Positions 28,373-36,834 of a DNA stretch of 46,701 bases are shown piece after piece. Below the pieces are notes generated by a model. It made no database searches, was not told where the DNA came from, and saw only the letters and a list, made by a program, of their open reading frames with translations. Location of the stretch: the IMG/VR virus record IMGVR_UViG_3300042860_004908, positions 1-46,701 of that record, one strand, 5' to 3'. Origin of the DNA: a virus. Both the position numbers and the translations under genes were made by a program. Every line of letters begins with the position of its first letter. Position 1 is the stretch's first letter.

Positions 28373-28999
28373 TTAATCCCACCAATTTTTTATACCTGAA
28401 CCATCGAACCAATTTTCCCAATGGTCGTGTTTCATTTTTTCTTCTTCAGAAAGTTGTTTGAATGTTTCATGGAACTCATCGTAGTTTTGACCCTTGAGTA
28501 TTATCCAAAGTTCTTCGAACTCATCTTTCTCGATTTCTCTGGCTCTTTCAAACACCTTACGATTATGTTCTTTTTCTTCAGGAGTTTCTTTGTCTAACAT
28601 TTGATAGCCACCACTTTCAACTTCTTGAAAATCCCAATCGTGTAAAATAAGTTCTCCTAGTTCGGTTTCCGCTCTGTTTATGTAGGTTGACTCTCTCATG
28701 TCATTTATTATTTTAATAACTCTTTGAATTTTTTCAACTTTTTTCAAACGAGTTATTTCTACCTCATGACCGTTTCTTAAAACATCAGAGGTCTTTTCTA
28801 AGGATTTTGCCAATAGAGATAGGTTGAAAGAATAATCCCAACCACGAAACTCCCACAGATTTTTTCTGAAAAACCAAATATTTTTCAGAAACACAGGAAT
28901 TTTAAATCGGACTGTTTCATATGTTTTGTACCACCAAGTCTCATGGCGTGATATAGTTTTTAATGATTCAAAAAAACTATTTTTTAACAAAATTTTCAT
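28373..28999 (-). CDS. protein of unknown function
   Basis: 208 residues. The N-terminal region has a W/F-rich stretch (FLKNIWFFRKNLWEFRGWDY) which I recall from other large-phage hypothetical proteins, then charged helices (LLAKSLEKTSDVLRNGHEVE) and an acidic C-terminal part rich in E, K and W. No signal peptide. It overlaps the upstream gene by 23 bases, so it is translationally coupled. Function unknown. Confidence 0.65.
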   Translation of the reverse strand: MKILLKNSFFESLKTISRHETWWYKTYETVRFKIPVFLKNIWFFRKNLWEFRGWDYSFNLSLLAKSLEKTSDVLRNGHEVEITRLKKVEKIQRVIKIINDMRESTYINRAETELGELILHDWDFQEVESGGYQMLDKETPEEKEHNRKVFERAREIEKDEFEELWIILKGQNYDEFHETFKQLSEEEKMKHDHWENWFDGSGIKNWWD

Positions 29000-29234
29000 C
29001 GTTCAATCTTTTAATGTCTATACAATCGTTCTTTCCTACATCGTCAAATGATTTCCAGAGGTTTAAACTTTTACCAATTCTTGGTAGAGGATGATGTTCC
29101 CTATGTCCACAACAAGTACATTCTCTAACAATTACCCTGACAAATTCTCTACCATTAGGGTGACCAGTACATTGATGTTTTTCTTTTCTGTATTCCCAAA
29201 AATGTATACCGAGGAAACAAAGAGGACTTTTCAT
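28977..29234 (-). CDS. small Cys/His-rich, probably zinc-binding protein
   Basis: 85 residues. Cysteines and histidines are arranged as C-x4-H near the start (PLCFLGIHFW), then HQCTGH and RECTCCGHREHH, enough for one zinc site. Such small zinc proteins in phage early operons can act on host RNA polymerase or ribosomes, but there is no direct evidence here. It overlaps both neighbours by a few bases. Confidence 0.65.
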   Translation of the reverse strand: MKSPLCFLGIHFWEYRKEKHQCTGHPNGREFVRVIVRECTCCGHREHHPLPRIGKSLNLWKSFDDVGKNDCIDIKRLNDENFVKK

Positions 29235-29431
29235 TTCTTTTGATATTTGAATTTTAAATATTCATCTCGAAGAGCCCAAGACAAAGTGATTAAATCTTCG
29301 TTTTTGTAAAGCCTCTCGAAGTTCAATAATAATCTTTCTGCGGCATCTTCTTGTTCCTTTGTTTGACATGAAAAATAGACTTTTCTTACCCATGCGAGTG
29401 AGTCTAACCAATGAGAGCTTCTTTTATCCAT
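29231..29431 (-). CDS. first gene of the host-promoter operon, small helical protein
   Basis: 66 residues from MDKRSSHWLDSLAWVRKVYF; the open frame extends upstream but crosses the promoter. Helical and charged (EDAAERLLLNFERLYKNEDL). The ATG lies 15 bases after the -7 element. The ATGA overlap with the next gene starts a chain of overlapping genes running to the terminator at 26.3 kb. Unrecognised. Confidence 0.65.
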   Translation of the reverse strand: MDKRSSHWLDSLAWVRKVYFSCQTKEQEDAAERLLLNFERLYKNEDLITLSWALRDEYLKFKYQKK

Positions 29432-29445
29432 AAAAATTATTTTTA

Positions 29446-29476
29446 CAAAGATAATAAAAAAAATAAGACCCACAAA
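29446..29476 (-). promoter_or_regulatory. host-type promoter TTTG-N19-TATCTTTG
   Basis: On the minus strand, TTTG (29473-29476) and TATCTTTG (29446-29453) with a 19-base spacer. It drives a run of nine minus-strand genes down to 26330. The -33 element lies inside the right arm of the terminator hairpin of the endolysin gene. Confidence 0.8.
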
Positions 29477-29494
29477 AAAATTTGCGGGTCTTTT
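29467..29494 (-). terminator. terminator of the endolysin gene
   Basis: GACCCGCAAA-TTTT-TTTGTGGGTC with one mismatch, followed on the minus strand by TTATTTTTTTT. On the plus strand TTTT also follows, so it may work in both directions. It overlaps the promoter of the next operon. Confidence 0.75.
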
Positions 29495-29585
29495 GGAAAG
29501 GATATATGAGAACACCTTACGGTGATAACACTCATAAATATATCAAAAATTGAAAAAAATACAAGTTTTGATAGCATTGAGACCA

Positions 29586-30425
29586 TTATTTTAACAAATT
29601 ATAGTATTCTTTAAAGTGTTTCAATCTGTCTGGTAATCCGATAGTTCCACCGTTCACACACTTTGTAACAGACGTAACTGTTGCATTTGAGTCATCCACA
29701 CATTTCTTTAGACAGTTTTTACTGAAAAACCACGCAGCTGACAACAGAGGATACTTCGATGAGACCAAATCAGGATTACCTGTAATATCTTCGTTTATAG
29801 CTTTCCCGAAAGCCGTGTAATTGTCTTTTCCTGTGAGCTGAATGTAACCTCTTCCTCTGAATTTGAATCCCTCACCTGTTGATTCAGGTCCATTACCCAT
29901 TCTACCACCATAAACTTTGGATGCAATCTTCTGAGGGTTACGTGCATATGACTCTGAAAGATTTCCTGGAAAATATTTTGGAAAAATGTTTTTTAGACCT
30001 TGTGCTGAGTAGTTCAAATTTTCCTGAGTAAGTCTGAATCCACCCGACTCATGACCACATTGAGCCAAGAAGTGAGCAAGTTTCAATGGGGTGTCAATAC
30101 CAAAAGTTTTTGCTGTATCAGGTATTTGAGCAATTACATTATCAGGAATATGACCTTTCAATTTTTCTAATTTCAAACCACCCACGTTAGCAACAGGTTG
30201 AGCCACTTGAGCGACAGGTGCGGGTTCTGTAATAAGAACGCCTTGACCCATAATTTTTTGCCAAGTTTGTTCACCCACAATTCCGTCAGGAGTCAATCCT
30301 GATTTTGTTTGAAAGTTTTTAACTGATTCTTCGGTTCCTTTTCCGAAAACACCATCAGCACCCAAACCAAGTTTTTGTTGGAGTTTTTTTACGTCTTCTC
30401 CCTTAGACCCCACTTTTAGTAGCAT
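29586..30425 (-). CDS. endolysin: peptidoglycan-binding domain plus GH19 chitinase-like/muramidase domain
   Basis: 279 residues. Residues 1-60 are a PG_binding_1 domain (VGSKGEDVKKLQQKLGLGAD, FQTKSGLTPDGIVGEQTWQK). A Pro/Ala/Val-rich linker leads to a GH19-type catalytic domain from about residue 85: AHFLAQCGHESGGF with the catalytic Glu, then GNGPESTGEGFKFRGRGYIQ with the second acidic residues, and AAWFFSKNCLKKCVDD. The family cleaves peptidoglycan glycan strands. No signal peptide, so release by a holin is needed; candidates are at 24245, 34061 and 34604. A phage box precedes it. Confidence 0.93.
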   Translation of the reverse strand: MLLKVGSKGEDVKKLQQKLGLGADGVFGKGTEESVKNFQTKSGLTPDGIVGEQTWQKIMGQGVLITEPAPVAQVAQPVANVGGLKLEKLKGHIPDNVIAQIPDTAKTFGIDTPLKLAHFLAQCGHESGGFRLTQENLNYSAQGLKNIFPKYFPGNLSESYARNPQKIASKVYGGRMGNGPESTGEGFKFRGRGYIQLTGKDNYTAFGKAINEDITGNPDLVSSKYPLLSAAWFFSKNCLKKCVDDSNATVTSVTKCVNGGTIGLPDRLKHFKEYYNLLK

Positions 30426-30442
30426 AGTAATTTACTTTTTCT

Positions 30443-30452
30443 ATAAATATAT
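30443..30452 (-). promoter_or_regulatory. phage box ATATATTTAT before the endolysin
   Basis: Minus-strand ATATATTTAT, 17 bases before the ATG, directly at the end of the preceding gene. Confidence 0.5.
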
Positions 30453-31891
30453 TACTGAGACGAGTGAGATAAATTTACGTCCCCCAAAACACAATATTTT
30501 ATGTTTTGAGTCACGTTTGATGTTGTCACGGAAATTGTAAAAAAGGTGACAGGTTGTATTGTTCCAAAATTATTTTTGGTTATTGAATCATAATTGGTTG
30601 GTGAGAACCACAAAACTTGTGTTGAGGGTCTAAATCCAGTAACGTGAGACAAGATTAAATAAGAATCACCCAAATCCAAAATTCCATTCTGATTGAAATC
30701 TGCTGCTTTCCATTGTTTTGTTCCCGTCATCACTAATCCAGGCGCAGTATTATTTGGGGTATTTACATTTTGTACCTCTTGAAATGCTAAATTGAAATCT
30801 GCCGTTGTAATTCCTTGAACACTTAAATTAGGTACCAATTTATAAGTTGAGTTCTGTGCGGGAAGAGTGAAAGAATAAGAACCTGATGATGAAACTGTTT
30901 TGGTCTCCACTAATACATCAGAGCCATTTACAATTCTGTATAAAGTTACCGTCGGTAGTGTGGATAACGTCGGAATAGATATTGTTCCGCTGAGAGTATT
31001 TGTAACCGCAACCATGTTAATTGTATTGGCTGCATAATATTCTGTGAATGTAGCATCAGAGGGATTTGACCAAGTACCAAACTCCACAACATACCCACTC
31101 GTCCAACCAGCTCCATCCGGTAAATCATTCCAACAATTTCCACCACCCCATTTTGTGACTGCATAATCCTCACCGCCAGCATCATTAGGTTCCCCACCAC
31201 ACCAATTTTGATAAGTCCCTGCTTGCGGATTACCGTTGTAGTTTCCTATATTGATTAAAGTACCATTTTCAGGTCCTGCATCTACTCTCCAATAACCTTC
31301 TTGAAGTCTATCGGAAAGGGCTATCCAAATGTTGTTTCCAGGTACGTTCGCACCTATGAAATTCTGTTCATCCTGTGATGTTATTGTAACCAGATAACCT
31401 GTTTGACCTTTGAATGTTTGCGTTGCAGAAGCGTTTTTCGCTGCAGTATATGTTGAGGTACCTGAAATGGGACGATAAAAGTGTCCGTTTGTCGCGTTAT
31501 AGTAATACCCTGATGGATTTACAGTAGTTGAGACGGATATCTGTACATTACCTGTAGATGAACCTGTGTTTATCTTTAGAGAAGCCAATGCATTGTTGAT
31601 ATTCGATTGGGTACCTGTAAAACTGATTCTCGTAATATTGGACCAACTGTTATACCCTGTTGCGAAGGATAATCCTGCTGTTGTTGTTATTGAAAATGTT
31701 ACACCTGCGGGAGGATTTACGAGCCCTACTGAAGTAAGTAGTGTTTCAGAGGTAAAACCATTTACAATAAATCCGCTAGCATCCTGACCCGAAGTGTTGA
31801 TTTGATAAGTTCTACCAACAGGAGCGGAAATAGATTGTGAAAATCCAAAACAAAAAATGAAAGAAAATAATATGGTAAAAATTATTCTCAT
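30452..31891 (-). CDS. exported protein with C-type-lectin-like and dockerin-like domains
   Basis: 479 residues. Signal peptide MRIIFTILFSFIFCFGFSQ. Residues about 130-280 form a C-type lectin fold: GHFYRPISGTSTYTAAKNAS, then GYLVTITSQDEQNFIGANVP, NNIWIALSDR and WCGGEPNDAGGEDYAVTKWG with GNCWNDLP, the classic W-I-G-L-x-D / E-P-N / W-N-D pattern. A beta-rich module and a D-x-N-x-N-x-x-x-D calcium loop (ADFNQNGILDLGDSYLILSH) resembling dockerin follow. It ends G-D-V-N-L-S-H-S-S-Q, just where the homologous part of the protein at 34933 (GDVDRSHSS) goes on. So it is a shortened paralogue lacking the cohesin-like and sorting domains. Confidence 0.8.
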   Translation of the reverse strand: MRIIFTILFSFIFCFGFSQSISAPVGRTYQINTSGQDASGFIVNGFTSETLLTSVGLVNPPAGVTFSITTTAGLSFATGYNSWSNITRISFTGTQSNINNALASLKINTGSSTGNVQISVSTTVNPSGYYYNATNGHFYRPISGTSTYTAAKNASATQTFKGQTGYLVTITSQDEQNFIGANVPGNNIWIALSDRLQEGYWRVDAGPENGTLINIGNYNGNPQAGTYQNWCGGEPNDAGGEDYAVTKWGGGNCWNDLPDGAGWTSGYVVEFGTWSNPSDATFTEYYAANTINMVAVTNTLSGTISIPTLSTLPTVTLYRIVNGSDVLVETKTVSSSGSYSFTLPAQNSTYKLVPNLSVQGITTADFNLAFQEVQNVNTPNNTAPGLVMTGTKQWKAADFNQNGILDLGDSYLILSHVTGFRPSTQVLWFSPTNYDSITKNNFGTIQPVTFFTISVTTSNVTQNIKYCVLGDVNLSHSSQ

Positions 31892-33342
31892 AGATTTACT
31901 TTACTACCAATTAGAAAAAAGGAAAGGATTGGAAAGTCAGGATTTGTTGAAAGATTGGCTTTGTAATTTACGTTGAACTTGAACCTCCTTGAAATTTGAT
32001 AATCAAATCCACTTCCCAAAAAAGCACTAAATGTTCTATCTGTCACGGTGATTTTATCTACAGAAGAATAAACAACGGGAGTTGATATTAAATAAATTTC
32101 AGGAGATATTGTAAGTTTTTTATTGGGTGAAAATGGTCTCGTATAAAATGCGGTAAATGACGGACTGATAAACAAATTACTATCCGATGGTAGTTTTGCA
32201 ATTGCTCCACTGACGTTAAATCCTGTAATACCCCATTTCTTTGCGTTTATTATCATACTATAACCCAAGAATGAAAATACGTTACCGTAGGAATATGCCC
32301 CCGTTAAATTGACGTTATGAACGAATTTGAGGGTTCCTGATTGATTCATTTTTATCTTGGTGTATCTTGAGTTGATTGCAAATTGTTTGAAGTTAAACCA
32401 AACCATTCCTGTTACACCCCAAGAACTTGTTCCCATAAGAGAGGTTCTTGACATTCCGATGTTTGCAATACCAGTAAAAGATTTATCTAAATTTTGTGCT
32501 GAGGTCAAATCAGAAGAAACGATAAGAGGATTTTGGTTTCCTGATTTTCCATTACCCTTTTTTCCTCCACCACTCGAACCACCACTTTCAGAACCTTTGT
32601 CGTTTCTGACCTCTACGTTCATTAGGGTTGTTGCAACTACCTCCGAACCTTTTTCCTTATCTTTCTCACTACCTCCCGAATTAGAATTTGAAGATACGCC
32701 ACCACCGCCACCATTCCCACCAGTGTTATTATTACCGCTCCCCCCACTATTATTACCGCCAGTTTGAGAACCTTGGCCACCAGTTTGAGAACCTCCCACA
32801 GGAACAGACCCGTTGCCTTGACCGCTTGAGTTATTTGATGAACTTGTAGAACCATTCCCATTAGAATTAGTAACAGAAGTGGAATTGCTAGAATTACTAC
32901 TTTCATTTTTATTTTTTTTCTTTTCTGAACTGCTGTTACTTCCTTTGGATGCTGCGTCGTTTCCACCCATAGATGAACCCTGCATCACAGAGGAATTTAT
33001 TTGACCCACAACACTACTAACAACATTACCGATAACTTGTGCTGTAATTTGATTTCTTGTAACTGTAACCGATTGAACTGAGCATGGGGTCAATTTTCTG
33101 TAATCGGCATATGCTTGATTGACCCAAGCGGCAAAGGCACCACTTGCCACATCTTGTGCGGTAAATGATGCCGAACGACCATAAAAATATACTACCGTAC
33201 CCCCTTGAATTGGAATTGAAAAGTTTGTTACTTCTTTTGTGCAGGGGTCGATGAATGTATAGACAACATTTTGTGCCTCAGCTTTGAAGCTGAGAAACAA
33301 GATAAAGGAAATACTTAAAAATGTTTTTAATCTTTTCCACAT
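31888..33342 (-). CDS. exported protein with low-complexity linker and outer-membrane-barrel-like C-terminus
   Basis: 484 residues. Signal peptide MWKRLKTFLSISFILFLSFK then AEAQ. A small N-terminal domain to about residue 120 (FYGRSASFTAQDVASGAFAA) precedes about 150 residues of Ser, Asn, Gly and Lys repeats. The last 200 residues alternate hydrophobic/polar strands (WGVTGMVWFNFKQFAINSRY, YTRPFSPNKKLTISPEIYLI) and end FFLIGSKVNL, like an outer-membrane beta barrel. The gene joins its neighbours by TAA-ATG and ATGA contacts. The N-terminal segment could form a channel partner of the CsgG-like protein upstream; that is conjecture. Confidence 0.7.
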   Translation of the reverse strand: MWKRLKTFLSISFILFLSFKAEAQNVVYTFIDPCTKEVTNFSIPIQGGTVVYFYGRSASFTAQDVASGAFAAWVNQAYADYRKLTPCSVQSVTVTRNQITAQVIGNVVSSVVGQINSSVMQGSSMGGNDAASKGSNSSSEKKKNKNESSNSSNSTSVTNSNGNGSTSSSNNSSGQGNGSVPVGGSQTGGQGSQTGGNNSGGSGNNNTGGNGGGGGVSSNSNSGGSEKDKEKGSEVVATTLMNVEVRNDKGSESGGSSGGGKKGNGKSGNQNPLIVSSDLTSAQNLDKSFTGIANIGMSRTSLMGTSSWGVTGMVWFNFKQFAINSRYTKIKMNQSGTLKFVHNVNLTGAYSYGNVFSFLGYSMIINAKKWGITGFNVSGAIAKLPSDSNLFISPSFTAFYTRPFSPNKKLTISPEIYLISTPVVYSSVDKITVTDRTFSAFLGSGFDYQISRRFKFNVNYKANLSTNPDFPILSFFLIGSKVNL

Positions 33343-34059
33343 TTATCTCGGAAACTTACCCTTTTTGATAAGTCTTACAAGAATTCTTGAACATGCAATG
33401 TCCAAAGCCTTCTTTGTTGTTATACCAATTGTAGATTGGTTGAATTTTACTTCACTCAAATTATCATCATTGAGAAGTGTAAGTTCTCTAACAGTCTTAG
33501 CTTCACCGAGACCACTTGCCGCAACAATTTCACCTGTCTCAGCATCTGTAAATCTTACCTGAAGACCAAGTCTTGTATTGACAGTATTCTTTACCCCATC
33601 CTTTAGATTTACAGTCTCATCTTCTGATACAGAAAAGTCATAAACCTCCACAGTCACAAAATAATGTGCAAGTCTAATCTTTCCTCTACCGTCCAACTTG
33701 TCCTGACTAATACCTGCCTGAGACGCTTGGAACTGCTTTACCATTCTGTTTTTTATCTCCGTCTTATCCTCAGTGAATGTAAATCTGTTGAGGTCAGAGA
33801 GATACTCCAAAACAATGTTTGCAACACCGAGTCCAACCTTTTTCTCCTTTAGTTCAGGATACTGCTCATAAACCTCATCACTTATACCGATAGTAAGGAT
33901 TTGAATTGGTACTTGAGGACCATCATAATCCATAAGTGAGTCGATATTGATTTTTGTTTCGAAGCTAGCCTTATACTGCTCAGTCTTCGTAGTCCCTAAC
34001 GTCTGAGAATAAACCGCAGACGTTAGAAACAAAGAAGTTAGAAATAAAATTTTTTTCAT
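33343..34059 (-). CDS. CsgG-family-like exported protein
   Basis: 238 residues. Signal peptide MKKILFLTSLFLTSAVYSQ without a lipobox cysteine. The mature part has the CsgG/HfaB layout: a strand VPIQILTIGISD, then KVGLGVANIVLEYLSDLNRF then T-F-T-E-D, a helix KNRMVKQFQASQAG, strand YFVTVEVYDFSV, and LGLQVRFTDAETGEIVAASG. CsgG proteins form outer-membrane secretion pores for curli subunits; lack of a lipid anchor makes that less sure. It follows directly on the 179-residue gene and is the middle of a seven-gene operon. Confidence 0.75.
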   Translation of the reverse strand: MKKILFLTSLFLTSAVYSQTLGTTKTEQYKASFETKINIDSLMDYDGPQVPIQILTIGISDEVYEQYPELKEKKVGLGVANIVLEYLSDLNRFTFTEDKTEIKNRMVKQFQASQAGISQDKLDGRGKIRLAHYFVTVEVYDFSVSEDETVNLKDGVKNTVNTRLGLQVRFTDAETGEIVAASGLGEAKTVRELTLLNDDNLSEVKFNQSTIGITTKKALDIACSRILVRLIKKGKFPR

Positions 34060-34060
34060 T

Positions 34061-34600
34061 TTAATCTTGTTTAATCAAACCACATTTAAGACACTCTTCA
34101 TCACCATCTCCATCAGCGTCACCCCATACGTGCTCACACTGACGATGTTCAAAATACATGTCTATAACTCCATCACCATCCTCGTCAATACCATCCATGA
34201 TACCATCACCATCTTCATCGATTTCTACACCGACTTGAGGGGTAACTTGAGGGGTGACTTGGGGGGTAATAGATTGTTGTTGTGGAGGTGCTTGAACACT
34301 ACCATCTTGGGTGTTGGAAAATGATACACCATCTTCTTCATCCATCTTTTGGACTAACATTTTGTCTTTGTCGGTATCACTGAACCAATAGTCAATGATT
34401 TTACCATAAGACCCGATGAAAGCACCAAGTAAAAGGAGAAGTAATTCTTTCCATTCACCACTGATAGCACTTTGTTCGAAAATTGCCATGAATATGGCAC
34501 CCATAATTACGACAAATCCACCTAACACTAAGGCGGTAATCCACCATCTTCTTTTCATCATGGAGTTTAATAACTCCTTAAATCCTGTGTTTGGTTGCAT
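34061..34600 (-). CDS. membrane protein with calcium-loop repeats and a zinc-finger-like end
   Basis: 179 residues. Two hydrophobic helices at about residues 20-45 (WITALVLGGFVVIMGAIFMA) and 50-68 (WKELLLLLLGAFIGSYGKII). A Gln/Pro-rich part contains three T-P-Q-V units. Then come two or more D-x-D-G-D-G-x-x-D loops, typical of thrombospondin-type-3 or dockerin-like calcium sites, and CEHVW/ CLKCG, enough for a zinc site. The N-terminus resembles phage holins. The mixture is odd: a holin-like membrane part with extracellular-type calcium motifs. Confidence 0.65.
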   Translation of the reverse strand: MQPNTGFKELLNSMMKRRWWITALVLGGFVVIMGAIFMAIFEQSAISGEWKELLLLLLGAFIGSYGKIIDYWFSDTDKDKMLVQKMDEEDGVSFSNTQDGSVQAPPQQQSITPQVTPQVTPQVGVEIDEDGDGIMDGIDEDGDGVIDMYFEHRQCEHVWGDADGDGDEECLKCGLIKQD

Positions 34601-34603
34601 ACA

Positions 34604-34927
34604 TTACCATTTTGGTTCCTCTTGGAAAGGTTTTGGTTTAGGAGCTGGTTCAGCAGGTTTTGCTGCAGGTTTTTCCACAACACGCTCGATAACTTTAGTA
34701 GTTCCACCCGCAGGTGTTGCTTGTTGTTGAGAGTTGTTGATTACGATTGTTGGTTGTGCTTGGACGGGTGCATCAGGTTGTTTTTCCTCATGATTTCCAC
34801 CATAAAGTAATGTTCCTAACCATACACCTCCACCTGTTACAACAGTTCCGAGGGTACCTACGATTGTTTTTTTAAGACCCGACCATGTTCCGTCGTTTTG
34901 GTCTTGTACTTGTGTTTCTTCTGACAT
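34604..34927 (-). CDS. small membrane protein with Pro/Ala-rich tail
   Basis: 107 residues. A glycine-rich hydrophobic helix at about 20-43 (IVGTLGTVVTGGGVWLGTLL) after a polar N-terminus, then a Gln/Pro/Ala/Lys-rich tail (EKPAAKPAEPAPKPKPFQEE) that would cross a periplasm or bind a wall, as in TonB-like or spanin proteins. No signal peptide cut is visible. Three bases separate it from the following gene, within the same operon. Confidence 0.6.
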   Translation of the reverse strand: MSEETQVQDQNDGTWSGLKKTIVGTLGTVVTGGGVWLGTLLYGGNHEEKQPDAPVQAQPTIVINNSQQQATPAGGTTKVIERVVEKPAAKPAEPAPKPKPFQEEPKW

Positions 34928-34932
34928 TTTTT

Positions 34933-36834
34933 TTAAATTTTTACAAATGGTTTAGTTATTCTTTGTTCATTATTAGCCATAACTAGCAAATATTTTCCTT
35001 GAGCTAGATTTTTGGCGTTAATGGCTCTTGTGATTACGTTTGTAAAATCATCTGTTTTGAAATCTCCTAAGTCCATAACTTTTCTTCCTTGATAATCATA
35101 AACGTAACCCTTCATCCAATAATTATTCGGAAATGTTACAGTCAACTCAAATTGTCCTGTGTTCGGATTGGGTCTAATTTCTGCAATCGGTTTTGAAAAT
35201 GTAGGTATTGGTCCTGCGGCTCTATAAGTCAAAACTATTCTTTCAGATGCTAATTCAATATTGAAGTGCTCTCCTTCAGAGTTAGAAGCATCCATTAGTT
35301 GTCTAACAAAAACAAACGATGAGATATCTTCGCTTGGGTCTATTGGCGTAAATTTTAAATTAAAGGGGGTGGATAAACCACTTATCCCCCCCTTTTTTTG
35401 ATTATTCATTCCCCCGAATCTTATTATTCCAGTACGTTCATCATGTGTTACATATTGTAACCATTCGTTTGGAACTTTCGAGATAATTTCTGAAAATTTG
35501 ACTTTGGTTGGTTCGTATTTCATTTCAAATTGTAATCCATAATTTACTAAACCATTTGTTGAAACGTTGAAGGGTACAAACATCGGTTGACCCACAGAGT
35601 AAGAATTTGGAATTTCAACAGTAAATCTTCCGGTGTAAATTGCTGCTCTTACGAGGTTACCGTTCGCATCGTAAACAGGAGAAGAGTGACTTCTATCCAC
35701 ATCACCTTGGATATAATACTTTAAATCAACAGTAATGTTTGAAGTTATTACAGTATCAAGAACAAAATTTAATCTTGAAGAGTAAGTAGTCCAATTTGTC
35801 CATTGATTTGCACCCAAAGCCAAACTATCAAATTCGTTTTTTGTAAAAACTTTAATTAAACTATTTGTTGCTATTGGTCTTAGTCCTGAAACTGAAGCGT
35901 AAATACCATATGGGTCACCACCATCAAATTTTTGATTCCAATTTATATCTCCAATCAAATAAGCTAAACCGTTTTGTAAATGTGTCCTCGGATAAGTTTG
36001 ATTTAAATCAGCGTTTATAAATTCGTTAAAAGATTTTACCGCATCGGTAATTGTGACTGAGTTATCTCTTATTGAAACCAAACTATCAGGATTGAATCTC
36101 AATTCAATTTTATATCTTGTATATTCGTCGATATTATCAAGAGTATATAGACCTGTGTTTATGTTCGGTATTGTGGTTGAAACCAAGTTTCCTGTTGCGT
36201 TCTCATAACAATAAAGAGTTGGGACCCATCCTCTTGATACTGCCGATGGAGGTAACCAAACTTTTCCAGAAATTGTTAGATTTCCGAGAAGTTTCACTCT
36301 CATAGTTCTGTTATTCAAAACAGCCACGTTGTCTCCGATTGTTATGCCATTTACATCAAACATTCTAGCCCAGTTAACATAAACTGAATCAGATTCGAAA
36401 TTTGGTATGACTGCGTTTATTTTGTATTTGTTATGTATGATATAACCGTTTGATAAAGCTGAAGCACCTGCGGGAACCACCAAGTAATTTCTTCCAACAG
36501 TCCAATTGGTGTCGGAAATATAGGTATAGTTCCCATTTGCGTAAGAGCTATATTTTTGATTTTCCCATGACCTATAGGAAATTTCTGCAGACCTACCATT
36601 CAGAGAAGCATCCACCGTTGTTTCAATATGAGTAAACAACCTTTTTTTATATTGCCAATCCACTTGGAAACTTCTTATATTATTTCCCGATGGTCTGAAA
36701 TACCAAGCCACATCTAAAGTGTCTCCACGTCTCACAGTAGATAGTTGTTGGAAATGACCAATTTCGGGAGATTGTGCAAGTCCCAAAAACGGAATCGACA
36801 ATAATGAAATAATTGATAAAATTTTTTTCATCAT
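34933..36834 (-). CDS. large exported protein with dockerin-like, cohesin-like and T9SS-type sorting domains
   Basis: 633 residues. Signal peptide MKKILSIISLLSIPFLGLAQ after an extra Met. Order: beta-rich domain (to about 180), an immunoglobulin-like carbohydrate-type module (GKVWLPPSAVSRGWVPTLYC), a dockerin-like calcium loop (GDINWNQKFDGGDPYGIYAS), then GDVDRSHSS, and a cohesin-like domain with VGQPMFVPFNVSTNGLVNYG and LQFEMKYEPTKVKFSEII. The end, EIRPNPNTGQFELTVTFPNN with YVYDYQGRKVMDLG and AQGKYLLVMANNEQRITKPF, is the T9SS type A C-terminal sorting domain pattern. Known T9SS cargoes go to the host cell surface, so this phage protein probably does too. The start overlaps the upstream stop (ATGATG/TGA). 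Confidence 0.85.
   Translation of the reverse strand: MMKKILSIISLLSIPFLGLAQSPEIGHFQQLSTVRRGDTLDVAWYFRPSGNNIRSFQVDWQYKKRLFTHIETTVDASLNGRSAEISYRSWENQKYSSYANGNYTYISDTNWTVGRNYLVVPAGASALSNGYIIHNKYKINAVIPNFESDSVYVNWARMFDVNGITIGDNVAVLNNRTMRVKLLGNLTISGKVWLPPSAVSRGWVPTLYCYENATGNLVSTTIPNINTGLYTLDNIDEYTRYKIELRFNPDSLVSIRDNSVTITDAVKSFNEFINADLNQTYPRTHLQNGLAYLIGDINWNQKFDGGDPYGIYASVSGLRPIATNSLIKVFTKNEFDSLALGANQWTNWTTYSSRLNFVLDTVITSNITVDLKYYIQGDVDRSHSSPVYDANGNLVRAAIYTGRFTVEIPNSYSVGQPMFVPFNVSTNGLVNYGLQFEMKYEPTKVKFSEIISKVPNEWLQYVTHDERTGIIRFGGMNNQKKGGISGLSTPFNLKFTPIDPSEDISSFVFVRQLMDASNSEGEHFNIELASERIVLTYRAAGPIPTFSKPIAEIRPNPNTGQFELTVTFPNNYWMKGYVYDYQGRKVMDLGDFKTDDFTNVITRAINAKNLAQGKYLLVMANNEQRITKPFVKI

Noticed and set aside
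32357-32767. A proline-rich plus-strand frame
   Set aside because: It mirrors the Gly/Ser/Asn low-complexity linker of the minus-strand exported protein.
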